From an uncultured Pseudomonadota bacterium (GTDB lineage: Bacteria; Myxococcota_A; UBA796; JAFGLY01): a stretch of DNA of 51,836 bases. Of this stretch, positions 44,478 to 51,836 are shown one piece after another. Where the stretch lies: contig CALDOK010000022.1 of the NCBI GenBank assembly GCA_937912125.1, forward strand, positions 1-51,836, read 5' to 3'. Below the pieces are notes generated by a model. That model was not told where the DNA came from and did not search any database. It was given only the letters and a program-made list of their open reading frames with translations. A program made the position numbers and the translations under genes. The stretch's first letter is position 1. The number at the start of each line of letters is the position of its first letter.

Positions 44478-45149
44478 TCAGGGATTGCGCTTGGCCGCCT
44501 CGCGCACGATATCGCCCAGGTTGTCCGGGAGCGTGCGGGTGGTGGCCACGCTCTGCACCGCGGTGGGGATGGAGCCGCCGGTGTTGGTGCAGATGAGGTA
44601 CTGGATCCGGGTGCTACCATCGACGGGAGTGAACACCCACCCCCCGACGTTCATGGGGATGTCCACGGCGTCGGGGTGATCGGCGATGACCTGCTGGTAG
44701 CGGGCCGCGTAGGGCCCCCCGTCCACCAGCCGGTCCCAGTGGAAGGTGATGGCGCCGTCTCCGCGCACGATGTGGCCCCGCAGGAACCAGAAGCGGTCGT
44801 TGGCCATGGTCCAACCGGGCACGTCCAGGTACTGAAAGTAGTCCAGCAGCGTGTCGGTGCGCTTCAGCGTGGCGGCCTCGGTGACCCCCGCCGTGGACCA
44901 GCGCATGGCCCCCTCGATGTCCGCGGCCACCTCGAGCAGCTGCTCCGGCGTGTAGGTGGTGGTGGTCACACCCTGGAAGCACTCCACCCCGGCCACGGTC
45001 TTGGCGTAGACCTCCACCTTGCCGACCACGTCGTGCTTGCGGGTGGCGTGATGGACCCAGCCTCCACTCTGGATGGCGCTCCAGGTGGGGGTCTCCGCGT
45101 GGGCGAAGGGAGTGAGCGTGAGGACGAGCAGGGTGCCGAGCAAGTTCAT
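44478..45149 (-). CDS. Exported START/SRPBCC-type lipid-binding protein
   Basis: This 223-residue protein starts at ATG 45149 behind GGAGAG and has a signal peptide cut after AHA. The rest fits a START-like domain: VEVYAKTVAGVECFQGVTTTTYTPEQLLEVAADIEGAMRW, LDYFQYLDVPGWTMANDRFWFLRGH, ITFHWDRL and a final TRIQYLICTNTGGSIPTAVQSVATTRTLPDNLGDIVREA with the long C-terminal helix. Such domains hold a single lipid or steroid in a deep pocket. Export to the periplasm suggests lipid shuttling or sensing in the envelope. The gene appears to stand alone. Confidence 0.82.
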   Translation of the reverse strand: MNLLGTLLVLTLTPFAHAETPTWSAIQSGGWVHHATRKHDVVGKVEVYAKTVAGVECFQGVTTTTYTPEQLLEVAADIEGAMRWSTAGVTEAATLKRTDTLLDYFQYLDVPGWTMANDRFWFLRGHIVRGDGAITFHWDRLVDGGPYAARYQQVIADHPDAVDIPMNVGGWVFTPVDGSTRIQYLICTNTGGSIPTAVQSVATTRTLPDNLGDIVREAAKRNP

Positions 45150-45249
45150 GGTTCTCTCCAAGCCAGTGGGCCGTGTAGCCGACCGCGGACGCAGGGGCGA
45201 AGCCCCGGGCCCGCCGCACCTACCCCGGACGATCCTGCGCGCGTCCTCT

Positions 45250-45672
45250 TCACCGGCCGCGTAGCTCCTTCCCCAGCCCCACCTGGGCCCGGGTGATCTG
45301 CCCCGCCCGCATGGGCGCTCCTGCTCCGGCCACCCGGTAGATGAGCACGCGATCGTTGGCGTTGGGCACCAGGGCCAAGGCCAGGCGATCCGCGCCGCTT
45401 GGGCTCACCACCGCGCCAGGCTCACCGCCAGCGCAGAGCACACCAGCCAGGGCCGGATCGGCGCAAGCCAGCTGGTCGGCCAGCTCGAGGGCAGGCTCGG
45501 GAGTGCGGGGGGAGGCCACCACCAACACCGCGGCCGCCGCAGCGACCAGGGCCAAGCCCCCCAGCCAGGCTCGACGGGGAGTGCGCTCGCCCTGAACCCG
45601 GCGCTGCAGCTCGGCCAGCCCACCGGGTGGAGGCTGCAGGATCTCGAAGACATCGTGGAGGGGATCGCTCAT
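45250..45672 (-). CDS. Membrane protein, putative anti-sigma factor
   Basis: This 140-residue protein has a short cytoplasmic part (about 35 residues), one membrane helix at about 37-53 ([18 protein letters not shown]) and a periplasmic domain of about 85 residues. No His/Cys zinc motif is visible. It starts in a four-base overlap (ATGA) with the stop of the ECF sigma gene. This placement, the length and the topology suggest an anti-sigma factor, but sequence support is limited to context. Confidence 0.6.
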   Translation of the reverse strand: MSDPLHDVFEILQPPPGGLAELQRRVQGERTPRRAWLGGLALVAAAAAVLVVASPRTPEPALELADQLACADPALAGVLCAGGEPGAVVSPSGADRLALALVPNANDRVLIYRVAGAGAPMRAGQITRAQVGLGKELRGR

Positions 45673-46211
45673 GACAGATCCTCTGGGTAGCGCCGGCCCA
45701 GGGACCGGCGCAGGGACTTGATGGCGGCGTTGCGGCGGGAGGCCACGGTGCCCTCGGGGATCTCGAGGGCCTCGGCCACCTGGGCGTAGGACAGATCGGA
45801 GAGCTCGCAGAGCATGACCACGGCGCGCAGGGCCTCTGGCAGAGCCTCCACCGCGACCCGCACCGCGCGCTGGCGCTGCTGGGCAGCCAGGCCATCGTCG
45901 GCCCCCAGGCCCTGGGCCGGCCGCTCGTCTCCGCCCTGCTCGAGGCTCAGCCAGCGCCAGGTGCGGCGCCAGCGCAGCCTCTTGGCGGCCTGGTTCAGGG
46001 CGATCTTGTAGACCAGCGGCTCCACGCTCTCCATGCGCACCCGGGCGCGCATACGCCACAGGCTCACGAAGGCCTCCTGGACCACCTCGCGGGCGTCCTG
46101 GGCATCCCACAGCCAGCGGTAGACCACGTTGTAGACGGGCACCTCGAGGCGCGTGTAGAGCGCCTCGAGGCCCGCCTGGTCCAGGCTGGAGCCGGGAGGG
46201 GTGGGGAGCAC
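45669..46211 (-). CDS. ECF-type RNA polymerase sigma factor (second)
   Basis: This 180-residue protein shows region 2 ([38 protein letters not shown]) and region 4 ([47 protein letters not shown]), the standard ECF pair. The start is GTG at 46211 behind AGGA. It overlaps the following membrane-protein gene by four bases. The upstream neighbour, the secretin-like lipoprotein, ends 13 bases before the start on the same strand and may be transcribed together with it or be part of its regulon. Confidence 0.9.
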   Translation of the reverse strand: MLPTPPGSSLDQAGLEALYTRLEVPVYNVVYRWLWDAQDAREVVQEAFVSLWRMRARVRMESVEPLVYKIALNQAAKRLRWRRTWRWLSLEQGGDERPAQGLGADDGLAAQQRQRAVRVAVEALPEALRAVVMLCELSDLSYAQVAEALEIPEGTVASRRNAAIKSLRRSLGRRYPEDLS

Positions 46212-46224
46212 CGTCCTGCGCGCC

Positions 46225-46944
46225 CTAGATGGCGCCGATGACGCTGGGGCTGATGATGTAGTAGAGCGTGTCGTAGGGCTGGTCGCCGGCGATGTCCGCC
46301 ACCTCGCCCAGCACCACCACCTGGCCGGGCTTCAGGCGGATGTCGGTGCGCATGCCCGTGCCGCCGGTGGCGTCGATGGAGACCTCGGCGGTGATCGTGC
46401 CCCCCGCGGCGTTCCAGCTGGCCTCCTGCTCGATGAACAGGCCCTGGGAGCTGATGCGGGCCTCTTCTTCGTCCAGGGAGGTGAGCACCTTGTGGGCGTA
46501 CAGCTCGAAGCTCATGGGACCGTCGGCCTGCTGCACGGCCGCCAGGGTCTCGGCCAGGGTGGGGGCTGGGTAGTCCGAGGTGGGGGCCTCGGCCCGGGTG
46601 CCATGGATGAGCCAGTAGTCCATGCGGATATTCGTAGGCGTGCGCAGGGGCGGCTGAGCGGCGTTGAGCTGCTCGATGAGCCGGGCCACGCCGTGCTGCA
46701 CGCTCTCGGGCGCCACCACGATGATCTGGCCATCGGGGGTCTCGATGACCCGGCCTACACTGCTCTCCCCCACGAACAAGGCTCGGGTCAAGGCCGAGGC
46801 CATCAGGCCCGAGTACCCGGCGGGCACCGCGTAGGCCTCGAGGACCATGTCGTTGCTGGCCTGGTCCATGACCTCCTGGGGCGTGGTGCAGGCGGCGGAG
46901 AGGCCGAGGGCGAAGGGCAGGGCGAAGGTAGCGATGCGAAGCAT
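46225..46944 (-). CDS. Lipoprotein resembling a truncated secretin
   Basis: This 239-residue protein starts at ATG 46944 behind AGGAG and has lipobox SAAC. The mature part resembles secretin pieces: a small N-domain-like unit (GQIIVVAPESVQHGVARLIEQLNA), RMDYWLIHG like the strand that opens the secretin domain, and an end (ITAEVSIDATGGTGMRTDIRLKPGQVVVLGEV, then TLYYIISPSVIGAI) like the closing strands of PilQ/GspD proteins. It is far too short to form a full channel, so it may be a secretin-derived envelope protein. The match is by eye and moderate. It precedes the ECF sigma gene. Confidence 0.55.
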   Translation of the reverse strand: MLRIATFALPFALGLSAACTTPQEVMDQASNDMVLEAYAVPAGYSGLMASALTRALFVGESSVGRVIETPDGQIIVVAPESVQHGVARLIEQLNAAQPPLRTPTNIRMDYWLIHGTRAEAPTSDYPAPTLAETLAAVQQADGPMSFELYAHKVLTSLDEEEARISSQGLFIEQEASWNAAGGTITAEVSIDATGGTGMRTDIRLKPGQVVVLGEVADIAGDQPYDTLYYIISPSVIGAI

Positions 46945-47032
46945 GGGGGACTCCTGGGTGAGCATGGGGACGCGTAACGTCCCGCGTTCGTCCCCTTGCT
47001 ACCCCCCAGCCCAGGAATCCTTCAGAAAAAGA

Positions 47033-49003
47033 TCAGCGCTGCGCCACGGCCCCCTCACCCACCAGATCCGCGGCCTGGCCGATGAGCTCGAGCAGCTCAC
47101 CGTCCTCGTCGTACTGGGGCCGCAGGGCGTCCCGCACGAGGGCGGCGATCTCGCGGTAGCTCACCTCGGCCATGTACCTCGAGCCGCGGAGCTTCTCCGC
47201 GAAGCCTCCTGCCCCCGCAGCGATGCGGAAGTCGGCGCTGGTGCTGGCGAAGCTGCCACGCACGGCCTCGCGCTCGAAGACGGTGCTCCACTCGGCCGCC
47301 GGGGCGTCGGGCCCCGGGGGCTTGGCGCGCAGGCGCACGGACGCGATGGGGCCGCAGCCGTCCTCGTTCAGGACCACGTCGTACAGGGCGGTGACCCGGT
47401 GGCCGGAGCCCACCTCACCGGCGTCCACCGCGTCGTTGCGGAAGTCGCGGTCGGCGATGTCGCGGTTCTCGTAGCCCACCAGCCGATACGCCAGCACCGT
47501 CTCGGGGTCGAACTCCACCTGGATCTTCACATCGCGGGCGATGGTCTGCAGGGTGCCCGCCAGGTCCTGGCCGAAGACCTTGTCGGCCTCCCGCAGGCTG
47601 TCCACGTAGTGGTAGTTGCCGTCGCCCCGATCGGCCAGCTGCTCCATCAGGGTGTCCTTGTAGTTGCCCATGCCGAAGCCGATGGTGCTCAGGCTGATGC
47701 CCTGACCCGCGTGCTCCTGGATGCTCTCGAGGATGGCGGTGTGGCTCGAGGGCCCCACGTTGGCGTCGCCGTCGCTGAGCACCACCACCCGGTTCTCGGC
47801 ACCAGGGACATAGGCGTGCTGGGCCATGTCGTAGGCCAGCTCCAGCCCCGATCCCATGGCCGTGGAGCCGCCGGCGCTCAGTCCCTCGATGGCCGCATGG
47901 ATGCGAGAGCGGCGGGTGGTGGGGGTGGGCTCGAGCACGGTGGCCACACGGCCCGCGTAGGTGGCGATGGCCACGCTGTCCTCCATGCCCAGCTGGCTGA
48001 CCAGCAGGTGCAAGGACTCCTTGGCCAGGCCCAGCTTGTCGCTGCTGGACATGGACCCGCTGACGTCCACCAGGAAGGTCAAGCGCACCGGGGCGCGGTG
48101 GACCTGATCGAGCTCGCGGCCCTTCACCCCCACCCGCAGCAGATGGTGCCCGGGCTGGTAGGGGTTGGGCGCGGCCTCCATGTGGACCGCGAAGGGTCGC
48201 CCGTTGCGGGGCGCGGTGTAGTCGTAGGGCAGGTAGTTGACGAACTCCTCCACCCGCACCGCGGCCGAGGGGGGCATGCTGCCCCGCTGCAGCTTGGTGC
48301 GCGCGATAGCGTAGCTGGCCGTGTCCACGTCGATGCTGAAGGTGGACTGGGTGTCCCGCTCGGTCAACGTCATCTCGTTTACGCCGTGGTCGGTGTACTG
48401 CTCGGAGCCGATCGAGCCACGGGCCTCCTCACCCCGGGTGCCGACCATCGTCAACAGCAGGCTGCGCTGGGCGACCTGGCCCTCCTCGCCCTTGGTGCGG
48501 CCCGCGCCGAGGCTGTCACCGTACCCGGCACCTCCGCCTCCGCGACCGCTGGAGCCAAGGCCGTAGCTGACCCCCTTGGCGCCGATCAGGCCGCCGATGC
48601 CGCCGATCAGCTCGGGGCTCAGGCCTCCACCGTAGACACCGTCGAGCTCGGAGCCATCGCGCAGCGCCCCCAGCACGCCGGCGCTCTCGGCGATCTCCTT
48701 GTCCACCTGGCGCTTGTTCATCTCGACGGGCGGCCCCTTGGCCCTCGAGACCTGGACGTCCGCCCGGGAGAATCGGACCCCACTGGCCGGGTCGGGCCGG
48801 GCCGGGGCCCGCTCGAAGTCCGTGTAGACGAAGCGCTCGGGCAGCTCCTCGATCTCCCCCAGCATGGGCTCCTCGGGGAGGAAGCCCACCCCGGACGCGA
48901 CCCAGATGGCGCAGACCGAGCCCAGTGAGGAGGCCGCCGCCAGGGCGGCGAGGGGGCTGATGGGGAAGCGGCGTCGGTGGGTTCTGGGTCGGCTGGGGCT
49001 CAT
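47033..49003 (-). CDS. YfbK-type VWA membrane protein with glycine-rich module
   Basis: This 656-residue protein begins at ATG 49003 and has an N-terminal hydrophobic segment (about 14-40) as signal anchor. Residues 104-144 carry the same glycine-rich module as the AgmX-like lipoprotein (EIAESAGVLGALRDGSEL and GGIGGLIGAKG). The YfbK N-terminal domain (STFSIDVDTASYAIARTKLQ, VRVEEFVNYLPYDYTAP) leads into the VWA domain with MIDAS DVSGSMS (D313, S315, S317) and VVVLSDGDANVGP. The C-terminal part (ISTIGFG-like LSTIGFGMGNYKD and the DUF3520-type region ending in a helical tail) is as in E. coli YfbK. It should act in the periplasm by binding partner proteins. Confidence 0.9.
   Translation of the reverse strand: MSPSRPRTHRRRFPISPLAALAAASSLGSVCAIWVASGVGFLPEEPMLGEIEELPERFVYTDFERAPARPDPASGVRFSRADVQVSRAKGPPVEMNKRQVDKEIAESAGVLGALRDGSELDGVYGGGLSPELIGGIGGLIGAKGVSYGLGSSGRGGGGAGYGDSLGAGRTKGEEGQVAQRSLLLTMVGTRGEEARGSIGSEQYTDHGVNEMTLTERDTQSTFSIDVDTASYAIARTKLQRGSMPPSAAVRVEEFVNYLPYDYTAPRNGRPFAVHMEAAPNPYQPGHHLLRVGVKGRELDQVHRAPVRLTFLVDVSGSMSSSDKLGLAKESLHLLVSQLGMEDSVAIATYAGRVATVLEPTPTTRRSRIHAAIEGLSAGGSTAMGSGLELAYDMAQHAYVPGAENRVVVLSDGDANVGPSSHTAILESIQEHAGQGISLSTIGFGMGNYKDTLMEQLADRGDGNYHYVDSLREADKVFGQDLAGTLQTIARDVKIQVEFDPETVLAYRLVGYENRDIADRDFRNDAVDAGEVGSGHRVTALYDVVLNEDGCGPIASVRLRAKPPGPDAPAAEWSTVFEREAVRGSFASTSADFRIAAGAGGFAEKLRGSRYMAEVSYREIAALVRDALRPQYDEDGELLELIGQAADLVGEGAVAQR
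48573..48597. repeat. 25-base segment shared with 25657-25681
   Basis: Identical to the segment at 25657-25681. It encodes the GGLIGAKG part of the glycine-rich module of the YfbK-type protein, on the reverse strand. Confidence 0.85.
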
Positions 49004-49081
49004 GGTGCGCTCCGTGGCTTGCACCTGCCCTGGACAGCCCCACGAGGCATCGGTTCGTGAAGCCCTCGTCAAGCCGTCCGG

Positions 49082-49684
49082 TCAACGCCCCGGTGTGGGC
49101 AGGTGGAACCCCAGCAGGAACTGAGCGCGCAGGGTGGGGATGTCCGGCGAGATGTCGAGCATGATCAGCTCGCTGGGGGGCAGCTCGCCCACCATCCTGA
49201 AGCCGGCCTCGATCCGCCAGCGCTCGAGCACCAGCAACGACAGGCCCGCGCGAGCGCCCACCGCGGGCAGCCAGTCCCGCAGCAGCTCACCCTGCTCGTC
49301 GCTGAAGCTCCGCAAGCACAGGCCCAGCTCGGGACCGACGCGCCAGCGCACCTTGGGTCCGCTGGGCATCCACCACGCCCCCAGCTGCAGGTGCCAGGCG
49401 TCGAGCTCGAGATCCGGCTGCAGGGAGACCGGCGCGGACAAAGCCACCACTGGGCCCAGGTTCCAGGCGCCCAGGTTCCACGAGATGGGATCGACCACGA
49501 CCTGGAAGGGTCGATGGGGCCCGGGCAGGAAGTCGTAGGCGCCGGCAAGACGCGGCGCCTCCCAGCGTGGGTCTGGGCAAGCGCTCTCCGCACAGTCCGG
49601 CTCGTCGGCGAGCGGATCGTCCTGGGCCTGGACCGGAGGGGCCAGGTGGAGCGTGACCAGGGCGAGGAGGAACAGCGCAGGCAT
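49082..49684 (-). CDS. Exported outer-membrane-like protein
   Basis: This 200-residue protein has a signal peptide cut near VQA (residue 20). Two cysteines (CAESACP) follow and then strands of alternating residues (LELDAWHLQLGAWWMP, VRWRVGPELGLCLRSF, GARAGLSLLVLERWRIEAGFRMVGEL, AQFLLGFHLPTPGR), consistent with a beta-barrel or related outer-membrane protein. No family is recognised. The start at ATG 49684 is chosen by the signal peptide; a much longer open frame extends upstream on the opposite strand of the TPR gene and is not supported. It ends 78 bases upstream of the YfbK-type gene start on the same strand. Confidence 0.7.
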   Translation of the reverse strand: MPALFLLALVTLHLAPPVQAQDDPLADEPDCAESACPDPRWEAPRLAGAYDFLPGPHRPFQVVVDPISWNLGAWNLGPVVALSAPVSLQPDLELDAWHLQLGAWWMPSGPKVRWRVGPELGLCLRSFSDEQGELLRDWLPAVGARAGLSLLVLERWRIEAGFRMVGELPPSELIMLDISPDIPTLRAQFLLGFHLPTPGR

Positions 49685-49771
49685 ACGCTGTCGATCTAAC
49701 GCACCAACCGCGACATGCGGCAGGAGAGCCCAGCGGAAGGCAGGGTCAGCGAGCCGCGTTACGCAGCTTTT

Positions 49772-50671
49772 ATGCACCCATGGCTCCTGCTCCCCTGGCT
49801 GATCCTCCCCGCGCCCATGGCCCAAGACGCCCAGGCAGCCCCCGCTGAACCAGCGGCAATCCAGGCTCCAACCCTCGACCCCGCAGAGGCACCCAGCTCG
49901 GCCGAAGCCATCGAGCGCCTGCGTCTCTTCATCCAGGACAACCCCGACGCCGAGTACATCAGCGCCGCCCGCTTCCGCCTGGCCGCGGCCCTGGTCACCG
50001 AAGCCGACGCCGGCGGTGACCCCGGGGGGTACGGCGCCGCGGTGGAGCAGCTCGACCTGCTGATCGGCGAGGTAGAGCAAGGCCGCGCAGGCAGCTTCGA
50101 GCAGATCGCCGAGGCCTGGTACCTGCTGGGGTGGTGCCTGCGCGATCTGGGACCCACCCGCGCCGCCCAGGCCTGGCAGCGCGTGGTGGAGCTGTCTCCA
50201 GGCTCCCAGCTGGCGGCCTCGGCCCTGCTGCACCTGGGAGGCCAGGCCATGGATCAGGCCGACTGGGAACAAGCCGCTGCCCACTTCGAGGCCGTCAGCG
50301 CCACCCAAGCCGATCCTGCCACCTGGGCCCAGGCCACGACCATGGCCGGCTGGGTACACTACAAAGCGGATGAGTGGGACCAGGCGGCCGAGGCCTTCGC
50401 GGCGGTCCTGGGCCAGGACGCGCCGGGCACCTTGCAGGACGAGGCCCTCGAGTACCTGGTCCTGGTGCTGGTTGAACGCTGCGAGGAACAGGGGCTCGAT
50501 GTGGTCCGCCAGCTGGACCCGACCCTGGCCCGGGTGCCCGCGGCTCTGCAGGCTCGCTTCGTGGAGCGCACCGCCGAGGTGCTCGAGAGCATGGCCCGCT
50601 TCGATCAGGCCGAGGCCCTGCGAAACCCTAGCGACAAGCCGAAGAGAAAACGCGCGAAGCGCAAAGACTGA
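49772..50671 (+). CDS. Exported TPR protein
   Basis: This 299-residue protein has a signal peptide (ATG at 49772, cleavage near AQA). After a Pro/Ala-rich linker come TPR-like helix pairs (AIERLRLFIQDNPDAEYISAARFRLAAAL, GAAVEQLDLLIGEVEQG, AAQAWQRVVELSPGSQLAASALLHLG, WEQAAAHFEAVSATQADPATW, WDQAAEAFAAVLGQDAPGT). This arrangement is like the periplasmic TPR proteins of outer-membrane assembly and gliding machinery in this phylum. The C-terminus is strongly basic (KPKRKRAKRKD). It is probably a periplasmic scaffold; partner unknown. It is followed after 62 bases by a small membrane protein gene. Confidence 0.82.
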   Translation: MHPWLLLPWLILPAPMAQDAQAAPAEPAAIQAPTLDPAEAPSSAEAIERLRLFIQDNPDAEYISAARFRLAAALVTEADAGGDPGGYGAAVEQLDLLIGEVEQGRAGSFEQIAEAWYLLGWCLRDLGPTRAAQAWQRVVELSPGSQLAASALLHLGGQAMDQADWEQAAAHFEAVSATQADPATWAQATTMAGWVHYKADEWDQAAEAFAAVLGQDAPGTLQDEALEYLVLVLVERCEEQGLDVVRQLDPTLARVPAALQARFVERTAEVLESMARFDQAEALRNPSDKPKRKRAKRKD

Positions 50672-50733
50672 ATCGCGCTTTCGCCTACCGGAATCCCATG
50701 GTAAGCTGCCCGTGACATGTTCGGGGAGCATGC

Positions 50734-50934
50734 ATGGAAGACCAAGGCCAAGGACCCATCCGCTGGATCATTCTCGCCGCCCTCCTGCTGGGGGCCGGCG
50801 TCTGGTACTCGTGGACCGCCCACCGCGGCCCTCAGCCGCAGGCGCAGCAGGTGTTCACGCCACCACCACGCGAGCAGCCCACCGTGACCCGCGCGGCGGT
50901 CGAGGTCCAGCCGCCGGCTCCGGCCAGCGAGTAG
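50734..50934 (+). CDS. Small single-helix membrane protein
   Basis: This 66-residue protein has one membrane helix at about 9-27 (IRWIILAALLLGAGVWYSW) and a Pro/Gln-rich, flexible tail of about 40 residues. The ATG follows GGGGAG. No family is recognised. It may be transcribed with the TPR gene. The proline-rich tail would be outside the cytoplasm if the short acidic N-terminus stays inside. Confidence 0.6.
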   Translation: MEDQGQGPIRWIILAALLLGAGVWYSWTAHRGPQPQAQQVFTPPPREQPTVTRAAVEVQPPAPASE

Positions 50935-50950
50935 CGCTCTCCCTTAGGGC

Positions 50951-51628
50951 TCACCCGGCCAGCGCGCCCCGCCACCCCGCACCCGCGGCCAGCAGCCGCG
51001 CCAGGCCCGATGGGCCCTCGGCCGCCAGCATGGCCAGGGTCCACGCCCCCACCTCCTGCCGCAGGGCCACGGCCGGAGTGCGGAAGCGCCCCACGTCGGC
51101 CCGCTCGAGGATCCAGGGGATCGCCCCCGTAGGCAGGCAATGGGCGTGGCGCCGGGAGACCACGAACACGGTGGGCGCCCCCAGCGGAGCGTCCCGGCTC
51201 AGCTGGCAGGCCTGCAGATAGGGATCGGTGAGCAACACCAGACGGAGATCCGCCGGCGCCTCGAGGAACATGGGCACGGTGTCCGGAAGCGCCAGATGGG
51301 TAGACCAGGCGCGGAGATCCTGAGCGGACATGCCGTTGAAGGAGCAGTCATAGGGCACCACCGGCAGCGACTCGGGGATCAGGCCGTAGCCTGCCGACAG
51401 GACCCACAGGTCCACCGCCACACCGGCTCTGCGGGCCAAGCCCACCCCCGCGCCCAACCGCCGCTGCGGCAGCCCGGTGTAGAAGCGCCCAGCGGGCGTG
51501 CGCAGGTGCCCGATCTCGTCCTCGCGCCACAGCCGTCGACTCAGCTCGGCGAAGTCGACCCGCGTGAGCTTGCGGGGGTGATCGTGGAGCTTCTCGCGGG
51601 TGCAGATGGTGACGACGGAGATGCGCAT
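50951..51628 (-). CDS. YaaA/DUF6884-like protein
   Basis: This 225-residue protein has no signal peptide. Its central stretch VAVDLWVLSAGYGLIPESLPVVPYDCSFNGM resembles the conserved YaaA/DUF6884 block in which LSAxxGL is followed by PYD. It opens with RISVVTICTREKL, and a later VFVVSRRHAHCLPTG is a possible second conserved site. The YaaA group has been linked with peroxide stress and DNA; DUF6884 members are uncharacterised. The start at ATG 51628 is the most plausible, though no strong ribosome site precedes it. Upstream lies a small dyad (TGCAC, four bases, GTGCA at 51696-51709). It is convergent with the small membrane protein gene. Confidence 0.55.
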   Translation of the reverse strand: MRISVVTICTREKLHDHPRKLTRVDFAELSRRLWREDEIGHLRTPAGRFYTGLPQRRLGAGVGLARRAGVAVDLWVLSAGYGLIPESLPVVPYDCSFNGMSAQDLRAWSTHLALPDTVPMFLEAPADLRLVLLTDPYLQACQLSRDAPLGAPTVFVVSRRHAHCLPTGAIPWILERADVGRFRTPAVALRQEVGAWTLAMLAAEGPSGLARLLAAGAGWRGALAG

Positions 51629-51786
51629 GGGAGCCCGAGGCGACGCGGAGGGGCCGGAGGGTAGCACAAGAGTGGAGGGTGCAAGCTCCACGCCGTGCAC
51701 TGCGGTGCAGGTCACCGGGAGGACGAGCGGAGGTTCGTAAGGCTCAACACGCTGATTTTACACAATTCCCAGCCATTGGCACCGCG

Positions 51787-51802
51787 TGGCACGCGGCTTG
51801 CT
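51787..51802 (+). promoter_or_regulatory. Sigma-54 promoter pointing out of the window
   Basis: TGGCAC, five bases, then TTGCT is a near-perfect match to the -24/-12 consensus with correct spacing. Transcription would start near 51813 and run off the right end. An AT-rich stretch (around 51750-51768), unusual for this window, lies just upstream and might assist activator-driven DNA bending. Confidence 0.8.
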
Positions 51803-51836
51803 TCTACCCAGGACGAGCGCTGGCAAGGTCGCCAGC

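Noticed and set aside
49685..50731. Long reverse-strand extension upstream of the exported protein at 49082-49684
   Set aside because: It lies opposite the TPR gene, whose forward product has signal peptide and repeats; the signal peptide of the reverse gene starts at 49684.

Overview
The window is very GC-rich (about 70% by eye) and gene-dense, and it reads like chromosome of a Myxococcota (deltaproteobacterial) predator or soil bacterium. The pointers are a trypsin-like protease ending in a MYXO-CTERM-type sorting tail, an AgmX/PglI-type C-terminal domain, a Ser/Thr kinase fused to WD40 repeats, two YfbK-type von Willebrand A (VWA) proteins, a caspase-like exported protein, many lipoproteins (several with Asp/Thr linkers), two ECF sigma factors and two sigma-54 type promoters. 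I saw no rRNA, tRNA, CRISPR array, transposase or phage gene. No stretch longer than about 210 bases lacks a gene.

Layout. 1-5.2 kb: end of an Asp-linker exported protein, then a reverse-strand set (metallophosphoesterase, FGE-like lipoprotein, DUF2079-like membrane protein). 5.4-10.4 kb: a flagellin whose variable domain is replaced by a VWA domain, followed 29 bases later by a large transmembrane Ser/Thr kinase with WD40 propeller. 10.4-15.3 kb: YkgJ-type cysteine-cluster protein, VWA lipoprotein, J-domain-like membrane protein and two lipoproteins. 15.3-17.8 kb: an apparently autoregulated XRE repressor/conserved protein operon with a leaderless-type promoter, divergent from the secreted serine protease. 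17.9-24.5 kb: TPR protein, AAA+ ATPase translationally coupled to a VF530-type DNA-binding protein, lipoprotein coupled to a GT2 glycosyltransferase, and a lipoprotein behind a sigma-54 type promoter. 24.6-30.8 kb: Cys-Pro-His repeat lipoprotein, ExbD-like/AgmX-like pair, DUF1963, Sel1 and LRR proteins. 30.8-33.9 kb: a tightly overlapped operon of ECF sigma factor, zinc-finger anti-sigma factor and caspase-like protein. 33.9-37.6 kb: FAD desaturase-like protein, CrtC-like lipocalin hydratase, a small Tat-type Cys/His protein and an exported barrel-like protein. 37.8-42.7 kb: hybrid histidine kinase, MATE transporter, FHA-GAF-HD-GYP protein. 42.7-51.8 kb: thioesterase operon, START-domain protein, second ECF sigma/putative anti-sigma pair, secretin-like lipoprotein, YfbK-type VWA protein, outer-membrane and TPR proteins, a YaaA/DUF6884-like protein, and a near-perfect sigma-54 promoter pointing out of the window.

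How the genes may work together. Most of the content serves the cell envelope and signalling: surface or periplasmic VWA proteins, TonB/ExbD-like parts without an ExbB, two ECF sigma/anti-sigma pairs that would report envelope state, and a kinase next to the flagellin chimera. The strongest candidates for undescribed biology are the flagellin-VWA chimera (with its kinase neighbour) and the ECF/anti-sigma/caspase operon with a long dyad immediately in front of the sigma gene.
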